64,000 bases of DNA, from contig NZ_JAJQXW010000002.1 of NCBI RefSeq assembly GCF_021246445.1, positions 372,001-436,000 of the forward strand, written 5' to 3'. The first letter of the stretch is position 1, and every line of letters begins with the position of its first letter. This document shows, one piece after another, positions 8,488 through 17,082 of the stretch. The translations under genes were made by a program, and so were the position numbers. The notes under the pieces were generated by a model. It made no database searches and was not told the origin of the DNA. It saw only the letters and a list, made by a program, of their open reading frames with translations. The stretch comes from Rhabdothermincola salaria (GTDB lineage: Bacteria; Actinomycetota; Acidimicrobiia; Acidimicrobiales; Acidimicrobilacustridaceae).

Positions 8488-8509
8488 GCCCCGATTCCGA
8501 TCGGGGCTC
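8486..8509 (+). terminator. Perfect 10-bp hairpin terminator
   Basis: GAGCCCCGAT (8486-8495) pairs with ATCGGGGCTC (8500-8509) across a TCCG loop, followed by a fairly T-rich stretch. It lies 24 bp before the NTF2-like gene, so it either ends a short upstream RNA or attenuates that gene. Confidence 0.65.
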
Positions 8510-8533
8510 TCGTCGTTGTGCCACCGTGGCGCC

Positions 8534-8941
8534 ATGACCACCGAGCTCGACCCCCACCGCCGACGCAACCTCGATGCCGTCCTCGGCGCCTTCGCCGGGA
8601 TCGCCGCCGGCGACGCCGACCGCCAGCTGGCGCACTACACCGACGACCTCGTCATCGACCTGCCCTACTCGTCGCCCCCCAAGCGCCTCGAGGGGCGCGA
8701 GGCGGCTCGGGCCTTCCTCTCCGGAGCCCTCCAGGTCTTCGAGCTGCACCTCACCGTCGACGAGGTGCACCCCGGTCTCGATCCCGACGAGATGGTGCTG
8801 GAGTTCTCCGGCACCGGCACCCACCGCGAGACCGGGGCGCCCTACACCAACCGCTACGTCGGCATCTTCGCCTTCCGCGACGGCCGTATCCGCTTCCAGC
8901 GCGAGTACTACGACACCAGCGCCATCCCCGGGCGCACCTGA
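8534..8941 (+). CDS. SnoaL/NTF2-like family protein
   Basis: 135 residues with the cone-shaped NTF2-like fold: an N-terminal helix (LDAVLGAFAGIAAGDAD), a YTDDLVIDLPY strand segment, and a C-terminal NRYVGIFAFRDGRI-type sheet. Such proteins include polyketide cyclases, ketosteroid isomerases and limonene epoxide hydrolases, along with many non-enzymatic members. It lies between catabolic genes and is convergent with an epoxide hydrolase 12 bp away. A perfect hairpin upstream may attenuate it. The specific role is unknown. Confidence 0.8.
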   Translation: MTTELDPHRRRNLDAVLGAFAGIAAGDADRQLAHYTDDLVIDLPYSSPPKRLEGREAARAFLSGALQVFELHLTVDEVHPGLDPDEMVLEFSGTGTHRETGAPYTNRYVGIFAFRDGRIRFQREYYDTSAIPGRT

Positions 8942-8953
8942 TCCCGTCCGCGG

Positions 8954-10120
8954 TCAGCTCGTGGGCAACGACCGGTGGAAGGCCCGGAGGTCGGTCACGA
9001 AGCCCTCGGGCCGCTCGAAGGCGGCGAAGTGGCCGCCCCGTTCGGCCTCGGCCCAGTAGACGAGGTCGTAGGCCTTCTCGGCCCACGCTCTCGGCGTCTG
9101 CAGCAGCTCGTACGGGTAGACGGTGTGACCGCTCGGCACCTCGACCCGCTGTCCGACGGGGTCGGTGGGAGAGCTGCCCCCACGAGCCGACTCGGCGTAG
9201 AGGCGGGCCGCCGAACCGGCGGTGTTGGTGACCCAGTAGGCCATGAGGTTGTCGAGCAGGCGGTCCCAGCCGTAGGTGGCGGACAGCCCGCCCTCGTCGA
9301 GGTCGCTCCAGGCGTTGAACTTCTCGAGGATCCACGCGGCCAACCCCACCGGGGAGTCGGTGAGCCCGTAGGCCAGGGTCTGGGGGCGGGTCGACTGGAT
9401 CGCCATGTAGCCGGTGCCGTCGGCGATGCGAGCACCGGCGGTGGCGAAGCGTTCCTGGTCGGCCTCGGTGACGCCCTCCATGGGGTCGGGGTCGTCAGCA
9501 CCGGGGAAGGCGAACATCATGTTGACGTGCAGTCCGATCAGGCGGTCGGGGTGGTCGACGCCGAGCCAGCGGGTGACGACCGCGCCCCAATCGCCCCCCT
9601 GGGCCACGAAGCGCTCGTAGCCGAGCTGGGACATCACCTCGGCGAGGATGGATGCGACCCGCCGGGAGTCGACCCCCTGGGTGCGGGTGGGACCGGAGAA
9701 GCCGTAGCCGGGCATCGACGGCACCACCACGTGGAAGGCGTCGGCGGCGTCCCCCCCATGGGCCTCGGGATCGCTCAGCGGTCCGAGCAGGTCGAGGAAC
9801 TCCACGAAGGAGCCGGGCCAGCCGTGGGTGAGCAGCAGGGGCGTGGCGTCGTCGTGAGGCGAGCGCACGTGCAGGAAGTGGACCTGCTCGCCCTGGGCCT
9901 CGGTGAGGAAGTGGGGCCAGGCGTTCATCGCCGCCTCACGCGCCCGCCAGTCGTAGCGGTGACGCCAGTGGTCGACCGCGGTCTGCACCTCGGTGACCGG
10001 GATGCCGAACGACCACGGCTCACCGGGGGCCTGATCGGGCCAGCGCGCGTTGTCGAGTCGGCGGTGCAGGTCCTCGAGGACCTCGTCGGGGACGGCGATG
10101 GTGAAGGGCTGCGGGGTCAT
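8954..10120 (-). CDS. Epoxide hydrolase (N-terminal EHN domain, alpha/beta hydrolase)
   Basis: 388 residues. The EHN domain covers about 1-110, followed by an alpha/beta-hydrolase core. The oxyanion motif HGWPGS is at about 99-104, the nucleophile elbow QGGDWG has Asp at about 177, and a catalytic His appears in GGHFAAFE near the C terminus. This is the microsomal/juvenile-hormone epoxide hydrolase family, which opens epoxides to diols. The start is the ATG at 10120, where EHN homology begins. It is encoded with an SDR on the same strand, consistent with epoxide-to-diol-to-ketone oxidation, which is inference. Confidence 0.9.
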   Translation of the reverse strand: MTPQPFTIAVPDEVLEDLHRRLDNARWPDQAPGEPWSFGIPVTEVQTAVDHWRHRYDWRAREAAMNAWPHFLTEAQGEQVHFLHVRSPHDDATPLLLTHGWPGSFVEFLDLLGPLSDPEAHGGDAADAFHVVVPSMPGYGFSGPTRTQGVDSRRVASILAEVMSQLGYERFVAQGGDWGAVVTRWLGVDHPDRLIGLHVNMMFAFPGADDPDPMEGVTEADQERFATAGARIADGTGYMAIQSTRPQTLAYGLTDSPVGLAAWILEKFNAWSDLDEGGLSATYGWDRLLDNLMAYWVTNTAGSAARLYAESARGGSSPTDPVGQRVEVPSGHTVYPYELLQTPRAWAEKAYDLVYWAEAERGGHFAAFERPEGFVTDLRAFHRSLPTS

Positions 10121-10210
10121 GGTCACACTCTGGCCCAGCGAGCTCTGGCGCGCTCGGGGGTGGCAGCCGAGCCGGGAGGCGACCCGCTCGGGGACGCCCA
10201 CCGTCGAGGT

Positions 10211-10930
10211 CTACATGGCGGCCCGGCCGGCGGTGATGCCTCCGTCGACGTAGATGATCTGGCCGTTCACGTAGCGGGCCTGGTCGCCGCAGAGGAAGGC
10301 CACCACGTCGGCGATGTCGCCCGGCGCGCCGACCCGTCCGAGGGGCACGCCCTGGGCCCGTTCGGAGGCCCGGTCGCCCTGGTAGTTGGCCGCCGTGCCG
10401 TCGCTCACCACGAGGCCGGGGCCGACGGCGTTGGCCCGGATGCCGGATGGGCCGAGCTCGAGCGCCATGGTGCGGGTGAGCGACTCCACGGCCGACTTGG
10501 TGGCCGGGTACATGCCCAGGCCCGGTGAGTGCGTCCAGGCCGCGCCGGAGGACAGGTTCACGATGCTGCCGCCCCCACCGGCCTTCATGAGGGGGGCGAA
10601 CGCCTGGGTGCACCAGACCACGCCGAGGACGTTGACGTCGATGACGGCCCGGGCGTCGTCCTCGGACATGTCGAGGATCGAGTGGAACCGCCAGATGCCG
10701 GCGTTGTTGACCAGGGCGGCGCAGCTCGGGAGCCGGGAGGCGACGGCGTGCACCGCGTCGCGGTCGGTGACGTCGCAACGATGCGCCTGGCCATCGACGG
10801 CCTCGGCCGTCTCCCGGGCCCGGTCGAGGTCGAGGTCGAGGACGACGACCTCGTGGCCGTCGGCCGCCAGGCGCACCGCGGTGGCCTGCCCCAGTCCCTG
10901 TCCTGCTCCGGTCACGACGGCGATGCCCAT
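10211..10930 (-). CDS. SDR family NAD(P)-dependent oxidoreductase
   Basis: 239 residues, classical short-chain dehydrogenase. The cofactor motif TGAGQGLG is at about 7-14, NNAG near the middle, the catalytic YPATK and an upstream Ser, and a C-terminal VDGG. An Asp after the second strand (VVLDLDLD) points to NAD preference. It lies upstream of the epoxide hydrolase on the same strand with a gap of about 90 bp, so co-transcription is likely. The ATG start has a GGAG-type site upstream. Substrate unknown. Confidence 0.88.
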   Translation of the reverse strand: MGIAVVTGAGQGLGQATAVRLAADGHEVVVLDLDLDRARETAEAVDGQAHRCDVTDRDAVHAVASRLPSCAALVNNAGIWRFHSILDMSEDDARAVIDVNVLGVVWCTQAFAPLMKAGGGGSIVNLSSGAAWTHSPGLGMYPATKSAVESLTRTMALELGPSGIRANAVGPGLVVSDGTAANYQGDRASERAQGVPLGRVGAPGDIADVVAFLCGDQARYVNGQIIYVDGGITAGRAAM

Positions 10931-11010
10931 GTGGCTCCACTCCCTCCGGGCCCCGTTGGCCCCCGCCGATCGTGCCAGACCGGCGGGCGCCGACCGGTCC
11001 GGGCGGGCGG

Positions 11011-11029
11011 CACCCGGCCGGCCCGGGTG
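11011..11029 (-). terminator. Hairpin directly after the second amidohydrolase
   Basis: CACCCGG (11011-11017) pairs with CCGGGTG (11023-11029), loop CCGGC, touching the stop codon at 11030. Likely terminator for the minus-strand gene. Confidence 0.45.
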
Positions 11030-11899
11030 TCAGGCCACGTCGTCGAGCTTGAAGACCCGCTTGGCGTTCTCGCGGAGGAACAAGGGCCACACCTCGTCCT
11101 TCAGCGGCACGTCGCGCATCTCGGTGAAGATCCTCTCGAGGCTCAGCCCGGCGGGGTAGTAGCCGGCGTACATGATCTTGTCGCGGCCCCGGCTGTTGGC
11201 GTACTTGATGATCGCCTCCGGGTAGTACTTGGGGGCGAAGGCGGACGGCATGTAGTAGAGCCCCGGCCACTTGAGCATGAGCTTGACGGCCAGCTCCTCC
11301 CACGGCTCGGCGCCGTGGCGCATCACGATGCGCAGCTCGGGGAAGTCGTAGCAGACCTGGTCGAAGTGCATGACGTGCTGGCACTCCGCCGGGAAGCGCG
11401 GACCGGGGATGCCCGCGTTGGCGATGATGGGGATGTCGAGGTCGATGCAGGTCTGGTAGATCGGGTAGTACCGGCGATCGCTCACCGGGACCTGCGGGTT
11501 GCAGCCGGCTGGGAAGGTGGTGACGGCCTTGATGCCGTGGTCGGCGTGGGCCTGGCGGATCTTGCGGACGCACCCGGTGATGTCGTTGGGGTCGACCTCC
11601 ATGCCGAAGTAGACGCGGTTCGGGTGGCGCCTCTTGGCCTCGATGGCATTGTCGGACAACCCGAACAGGCCGGCGGCCACGCCCCACTTGTCCATCTCGC
11701 CGATGGTGACCTCGATCGGATCGGTGTCGTCGTCCGCCTCGTCGGGCACGTCCTTGAACATGTAGCCGGCGGGCATCTCGAGGTCGTCGGAGCCCCCGTC
11801 CTTGATGCCGGGCTTCAGGTACTCGTACACCGCCTTCTTGTCCTTGAAGGGGAAACCGATCATCAAGTCGATGGCACCGACGCCGTCGGGATAGGCCAT
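11030..11899 (-). CDS. Amidohydrolase-2 family protein lacking clear metal ligands
   Basis: 289 residues of the amidohydrolase-2 family (TIM barrel), shorter than the homologue at 2906-4099. The N-terminal DxH metal motif is absent (IDLMIGFP there instead), and the late Asp motif reads MYAGYYPAG rather than a GSDYP-type sequence, although an RHGAEPW histidine remains. It may be a non-metal decarboxylase-like or degenerate member. The ATG start has a GGAGGAGCTCCC site. A TAGGAT -10-like box lies about 90 bp upstream (11990-11995), giving a normal leadered transcript. Substrate unknown. Confidence 0.8.
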   Translation of the reverse strand: MAYPDGVGAIDLMIGFPFKDKKAVYEYLKPGIKDGGSDDLEMPAGYMFKDVPDEADDDTDPIEVTIGEMDKWGVAAGLFGLSDNAIEAKRRHPNRVYFGMEVDPNDITGCVRKIRQAHADHGIKAVTTFPAGCNPQVPVSDRRYYPIYQTCIDLDIPIIANAGIPGPRFPAECQHVMHFDQVCYDFPELRIVMRHGAEPWEELAVKLMLKWPGLYYMPSAFAPKYYPEAIIKYANSRGRDKIMYAGYYPAGLSLERIFTEMRDVPLKDEVWPLFLRENAKRVFKLDDVA

Positions 11900-12171
11900 G
11901 GGAGCTCCTCCGTGCCCGGGCTGCGATCGTGGTGCCGCACGGTCGTGCGGGTCGGGCCGGGGACGCCCGGCGAGGTCCCCGACGAGGCGATCCTAGGCGG
12001 GCGTTACTGGACATGGTCAAGGAACTCGGGGGGCCTCCGCAGCCGGGCCGCCCCCGGGGTCGTGCGTTCGGGGCCCATCTCACGACGCAGGGGTCCAACG
12101 GCCCTCCCCGACCCGGCCGGTGGAACAGGACACTGGACTCGGAAGCCACCGATGCCGGAGGTGGTGGCACC

Positions 12172-13068
12172 GTGACCACCCTCCCACCACGGACACGACG
12201 CACCGAGCCCGCCGCCGCGGCCAGCCGCGTGGCCCGGCGAGCAGCGGACGCCGGCCTCGGCGGTCCCGCCCCTCCACCCGAGCGCCATCGGGTCCGTCGC
12301 GGCCTGCTGGTGGCGGCAGCCGCGGTGGCCGTCGTGCTGGGAGGCGGGATCGCCTACGTGTTCTGGCCCCGGCCGGCCACCCCGATCACCGAGGAGGATG
12401 CCCTGGCCCAGTACCGGGCCGAGATCGGGGATCCCTCCGCCGCCGCGGTCACGGGCGAGATCCCCGCCGGGGTCTACCGCTACGCGGCGAGCGGAGAAGA
12501 GGCGGTCAGCATCGGTGGGGTGCCGGTCCCGTCCCGCACCGTCCCGGAGCTGGTGACCCTCGTCGTGCAGCCCGAGGGCGACTGCACGCGGCTGACCCTG
12601 AACCTCATGTCCGAGCACACCGAATCCAGCACCTACTGCCGAGACGACCAGGGCGGTCTGGTCCTGACCGCCCAGTCGAAGTTCCAGCAGGTCGCCGGCT
12701 TCACGACCCGGGGCGCCACCGAGTGCACCGAGGGGAGCCTGGGTCGCCCCGGGGACGGCCCTCGGGCTGTGCAGTGCGCCCTGCGCCTCGAGGTGGCCGG
12801 GACCACCCTGGCCGTGGATCTCATCGGCACGGCCCGCTGGGGGGCGCCCGAGACCCTCGGGGTGGCGGGCGAGGCTCGCACCGCCGAGCGGCTGGTGCTC
12901 GACCTGACCGCCAGCGGAGATCTGGCCGGGCACTGGACGGAGCGCCAGTGGCTGGACCGGGAGCTGGGGGTCCCCCTGCGGATCGAGCGCGACATCGAGC
13001 TCGACGGTCCCGGGCGCTTCGCCGAGACCACGACCCTCGACCTCCTCGACCTCACGCCCAGCCGCTGA
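12172..13068 (+). CDS. Hypothetical membrane-anchored extracytoplasmic protein
   Basis: 298 residues. A basic cytoplasmic N-terminus of about 44 residues leads into one transmembrane helix at about 45-65 (LLVAAAAVAVVLGGGIAYVF), and then an external domain with four or five cysteines (DCTRL, YCRDD, TECTEG, QCAL) that probably form disulfides. The GTG start at 12172 follows GGAGGTGG. The external domain has a beta-rich pattern with phrases such as GVYRYAASGEE, seen in actinobacterial lipoprotein-like proteins of unknown function. No enzyme motif is visible. Confidence 0.75.
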   Translation: MTTLPPRTRRTEPAAAASRVARRAADAGLGGPAPPPERHRVRRGLLVAAAAVAVVLGGGIAYVFWPRPATPITEEDALAQYRAEIGDPSAAAVTGEIPAGVYRYAASGEEAVSIGGVPVPSRTVPELVTLVVQPEGDCTRLTLNLMSEHTESSTYCRDDQGGLVLTAQSKFQQVAGFTTRGATECTEGSLGRPGDGPRAVQCALRLEVAGTTLAVDLIGTARWGAPETLGVAGEARTAERLVLDLTASGDLAGHWTERQWLDRELGVPLRIERDIELDGPGRFAETTTLDLLDLTPSR

Positions 13069-13139
13069 GGGAGTGGGGCATCGCCACCTCACCATCCCGC
13101 CGGCGCCCGACCCTCGGCCGGCGCTGGCAGGCTGGGGCC

Positions 13140-13613
13140 ATGCCCACCACCGACCACGTCGTGCTCGACCTGACCGACCTCGACGCCGTCGGCGTGCTCA
13201 CCGACGTGATCGTCGACCTGCGCGGCCACGTCATGGAGCGCGACGTCGCCGCCGTGGCCACCGTCGCCGCGCCCGAGGGATGGCACCGGTTCACCCTCAC
13301 GGCCATGCCCGGCGGGCACCTCGTGCTGGGCGTGCGCTTCGCCGAGCTCACCAAGAGCCGCACCAACAACGTCGCCGAGGCCCTCGACCGGCGCGGGTGG
13401 CAGCTCGACGAGGACGGCGGCGGCGCCACCCATCGTCACCCTCCGGGCACCGATGCCATGACGATCGCGTTCGAGGCCCTGACCCTCATCGGTGCCGCCG
13501 GGGCTCCTCGCACGCAGCGCCGCGTCACCGCCGTGGGGGCCGACGAGGAACCGCTTCCCTTCACCCTCCCCGAGCCGACCGACGACGAGGACGAGCCCGA
13601 GCCCGGCCCCTGA
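13140..13613 (+). CDS. Hypothetical protein, 157 aa
   Basis: The ATG at 13140 opens a 157-residue frame with good GC3 codon pattern. It has alternating strand and helix segments (LVLGVRFAELTKSRTNNVAEALDRRGW) and ends in a very acidic tail, DDEDEPEPGP. A remote resemblance to type III chaperone-like/TY-Chap folds is possible but not demonstrable by eye. It is followed after 56 bp by the RsbQ-like gene, with a hairpin in between. Function unknown. Confidence 0.7.
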   Translation: MPTTDHVVLDLTDLDAVGVLTDVIVDLRGHVMERDVAAVATVAAPEGWHRFTLTAMPGGHLVLGVRFAELTKSRTNNVAEALDRRGWQLDEDGGGATHRHPPGTDAMTIAFEALTLIGAAGAPRTQRRVTAVGADEEPLPFTLPEPTDDEDEPEPGP

Positions 13614-13630
13614 GGCCGCGGCATACTGGC

Positions 13631-13654
13631 CGGGCGCTCGTTCTCGAGCGCCCG
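13631..13654. terminator. Perfect hairpin between the 157-aa gene and the RsbQ-like gene
   Basis: CGGGCGCTCG (13631-13640) pairs with CGAGCGCCCG (13645-13654), loop TTCT. It may end the upstream gene. A CATACT -10-like box just before it (13622-13627) means it could instead form at the 5' end of the RsbQ-like transcript, next to the GGAGG ribosome site. Confidence 0.45.
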
Positions 13655-13669
13655 GGGGAACGGAGGACC

Positions 13670-14470
13670 ATGGGACTGGCCGACGCACACGCCGTGACCC
13701 GCCGAGGTGAAGGGCCCACGACCGTGGTGATGGCCCACGGGCTCGGCGGCGACCAGTCCCACTGGGCGGCGGTGGCCGAGCACCTCGCCGACCGCCACCA
13801 GGTCATCACCTTCGACATCGCCGGCTCGGGGCGCAGCGACCCAGCCTTGTTCTCCCCCGTCCGCCACGCCAGCATCGTCGGCTTCGCCGACGACCTCGCC
13901 CAGCTGTGCGCCGAGCTCGAGCTGCGCAACGCCTTCTACGTGGGCCACTCCATGTCCGGCATGGCGGGCGCGTTGGCCTCGGCCGCCGACCCGGGGCTCT
14001 TCGACCGGATGGTCCTCCTCGGCGCCAGCGCGCGCTATGTCGACGACCCGACCACTGGCTACGTCGGCGGCTTCACCCAGGAGGCGATCGAACAGCTCCT
14101 GGGGGCCATCGCCAGCGACTTCACCCTCTGGTCGGCGGGCTTCGCCTCCCACGTCATGGCCCAACCGGACCGGCCCGACCTGGGCACCGAGTTCGCTCGG
14201 TCCTTGGCCCGCTACCAACCCGACGTGGCGCTCACCGTCTTCCGCGCCGCCTTCCTCAGCGACTTCCGGGCCGAGATGAGCCTTCTGTCCACCCCGACGC
14301 TGGTGCTCAACGGCGTCGCCGATCCGGCCGTCCCCACCAAGGCCGCCCGATGGTTGGCCGATGCGGTCGCCGACGGCCACTTCGCCGAGATCGACGTGGA
14401 GGGTCACTTCCCCCACGTGGTCGACCCCGCTTCCGTGATCGCACCGATCGACGTCTTCCTCGGACCGTGA
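13670..14470 (+). CDS. RsbQ-like alpha/beta hydrolase (signalling type)
   Basis: 266 residues, closely resembling Bacillus RsbQ: GGDQSHW near 26-32, GSGRSD near 52-57, nucleophile GHSMSG with Ser at about 94, NQPDRP-like AQPDRPD near 164-170, AAFLSDFR near 193-200, Asp at about 218 and His at about 246. RsbQ-clade hydrolases (related to plant KAI2/D14) act as small-molecule receptors for a partner PAS domain rather than in metabolism. The next gene, a PAS-GGDEF protein, overlaps this stop codon, matching the published RsbQ-PAS bipartite module. The ATG has a GGAGGACC site. Confidence 0.85.
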   Translation: MGLADAHAVTRRGEGPTTVVMAHGLGGDQSHWAAVAEHLADRHQVITFDIAGSGRSDPALFSPVRHASIVGFADDLAQLCAELELRNAFYVGHSMSGMAGALASAADPGLFDRMVLLGASARYVDDPTTGYVGGFTQEAIEQLLGAIASDFTLWSAGFASHVMAQPDRPDLGTEFARSLARYQPDVALTVFRAAFLSDFRAEMSLLSTPTLVLNGVADPAVPTKAARWLADAVADGHFAEIDVEGHFPHVVDPASVIAPIDVFLGP

Positions 14471-16230
14471 GCTTCGCCGACGACGGGAGCCTGGTGGCCG
14501 CCCTCGATCGAGCGCGAGACGACTTCGGGGCGAGCGCCGCGCTCGTCGTCGAGTCCGTGCATCGCGCCACCCCAGCCGTGCTGGCCTCCGCGCCCGCCTC
14601 CCTGCTCGGGCCCGGGGCGCCGTGGCCGGTGCAACCGACCGCGTTCACCCGGACGTCGGGGCCCGCCGTCGAGCGCGACCCGGTGCGCCTCGCCACCCTG
14701 GTGCCGACAAGCGTCCGCCTCGCGCTCGGCGGGCCGCCGGTCGCCGTCCACCACACCCACCTCGCGCCGGCCCGCGCCGAGCTGGTGATCCTGTGGACCG
14801 ACCTCCCCGCGCGCCCGGACGCGGACGCCGCCCTTGAGGGGCTCGACACTGCCATGCTGGCCCGACGGACGGCTCAGTGCCGTCTGCGCCTGGCGGCCGA
14901 GGCCGACGCTGTCCGCCTCCGTGCCGTGCTCACGACCCTCGACGACGCGCTCGTCATGATCGACGACGCCGGCGACCGCGGCTGGCTCAACGCAGCGGCC
15001 GCCGACCTGCTCGACCTCCACTCCGGCGACGTGGCCGCCGCCGCCCTGGCCGAGGCCATCGGCCGGCTCCGCCGCCGGTCTCGCGACCCCGAAGCCCTCG
15101 AGCGCAGGGCCAACGAGCACCTCGCCAATCCCTCGGCGAGCATCGAGGACTGGCTCTGGGAGTTCGACGACCCACCCACCCACCTCCGCGTGAGCACGAC
15201 CCCTCTGCAGGGGGCCGGCCTGTCAGGGCGGATCTGGGTCTTCGACGACATCTCCACCGAGCGGCGTCTGCTCGACCAGGAGAAGCAGGCCCGTCGCGAC
15301 GCCGAGGACGCCTCCGCCGCACTGGCCACCTCCGAAGAACGCCTGCGCGAGGCCCAGGCCCTGCTCAGGACCACCTTCGACGCGCTCATGGACCCCTGCG
15401 TCCTACTCGTGGCCGAACGACGCGACGGCCAGGTGGTCGACTTCCGCTGCGTCGAAGCCAACCGGGCCGCTGCCGAGGACCAGGGCCTCGGCCCGGGTGA
15501 CCTGGTCGGCAGTCGCCTCGGGGACCACTTCCCCGGCGCGGACCTCTCCACGCTCATCGAGTCCTGGACCGATGTCGTCGACGGTGGGCCAGCCCTCGTC
15601 CTCGACGACCTGGTCAGCCCTCCGGGCGTCCTCCACCAGAGCCGGCGCTACGACGTCCGCTCGGCCAAGGCAGGCGACGGCGTGGTGGTGACCTGGCGGG
15701 ACGTGACCGAGCGCAGCATGGCCTCCGAGGCCCTCGACCGCCGGGCCCGTACCGACGAGCTCACCGGGCTGGCGAACCGGGCCGAGGTCATCGACCACCT
15801 CTCCACCCGACTGGCGGCGACCGACCGTTCGGGCGAGCTGGCCGCGCTCTTCTGCGACATCGACCACTTCAAGGACATCAACGACACTTGGGGTCACGCG
15901 ACCGGCGACGAGGTGCTGCGCTCCATCGCCCGCCAGGCCCCGTCGGTCATCCGCAGCGGCGATGTCTTCGGGCGCATGGGAGGCGACGAGTTCCTGGCCG
16001 TGCTCGACGGGGTCGCCGACCTCGACCACGCCGTCCAGATCGCCGAACGGCTGCGCCGCCGGATCCGAGAGCCACTGGAGCTGAGCACCGGAACCCTCCT
16101 GGTGGGGCTGAGCGTCGGGGTCGTGCTGGCCCGGCCCGGCGAGACGTTGGACGACCTGCTGGCGCGATCCGACCACGCCATGTACCGGGCCAAGCGCGCC
16201 GGACGCAACCGGGTCTTCCCCATCGACTGA
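14467..16230 (+). CDS. Diguanylate cyclase with PAS sensor domains
   Basis: 587 residues. An N-terminal segment of about 135 residues of uncertain fold is followed by a PAS-like domain at about 150-260, a charged coiled linker at about 262-300, a second PAS-like domain at about 300-415, and a C-terminal GGDEF domain at about 425-587. The active-site GGDEF is intact, and an RSGD inhibitory I-site lies five residues upstream of it, so it should make c-di-GMP with product feedback. No transmembrane segment is seen. The GTG start overlaps the stop of the RsbQ-like gene as GTGA. The pair probably turns a small-molecule signal into c-di-GMP output. Confidence 0.88.
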   Translation: MSFADDGSLVAALDRARDDFGASAALVVESVHRATPAVLASAPASLLGPGAPWPVQPTAFTRTSGPAVERDPVRLATLVPTSVRLALGGPPVAVHHTHLAPARAELVILWTDLPARPDADAALEGLDTAMLARRTAQCRLRLAAEADAVRLRAVLTTLDDALVMIDDAGDRGWLNAAAADLLDLHSGDVAAAALAEAIGRLRRRSRDPEALERRANEHLANPSASIEDWLWEFDDPPTHLRVSTTPLQGAGLSGRIWVFDDISTERRLLDQEKQARRDAEDASAALATSEERLREAQALLRTTFDALMDPCVLLVAERRDGQVVDFRCVEANRAAAEDQGLGPGDLVGSRLGDHFPGADLSTLIESWTDVVDGGPALVLDDLVSPPGVLHQSRRYDVRSAKAGDGVVVTWRDVTERSMASEALDRRARTDELTGLANRAEVIDHLSTRLAATDRSGELAALFCDIDHFKDINDTWGHATGDEVLRSIARQAPSVIRSGDVFGRMGGDEFLAVLDGVADLDHAVQIAERLRRRIREPLELSTGTLLVGLSVGVVLARPGETLDDLLARSDHAMYRAKRAGRNRVFPID

Positions 16231-16293
16231 TCGACATCAGGTGATCGACGTCCGGCCCGCCGACGGGCGGTCGCCGGGCCCACGCGGTGCTGC

Positions 16294-17019
<726 letters not shown>

Positions 17020-17039
17020 GGCGACCATCTTCCCGGAGA

Positions 17040-17064
17040 GAACCGGCCAGTGTGTGGCCGGTTC
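17040..17064. promoter_or_regulatory. Candidate operator for the WYL regulator
   Basis: A perfect 10-bp inverted repeat, GAACCGGCCA (17040-17049) and TGGCCGGTTC (17055-17064), with a GTGTG spacer. It lies in the 63-bp gap between the divergent DinB-type and WYL-regulator genes, immediately upstream of the regulator's -10 box. It is a good candidate for autoregulation and joint control. Confidence 0.6.
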
Positions 17065-17070
17065 ACTCGC

Positions 17071-17076
17071 GACAAT
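17071..17076 (+). promoter_or_regulatory. -10 box for the WYL regulator (leaderless)
   Basis: GACAAT lies 6 nt before the GTG at 17083 with no ribosome site between them. Confidence 0.4.
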
Positions 17077-17082
17077 GGTCCC

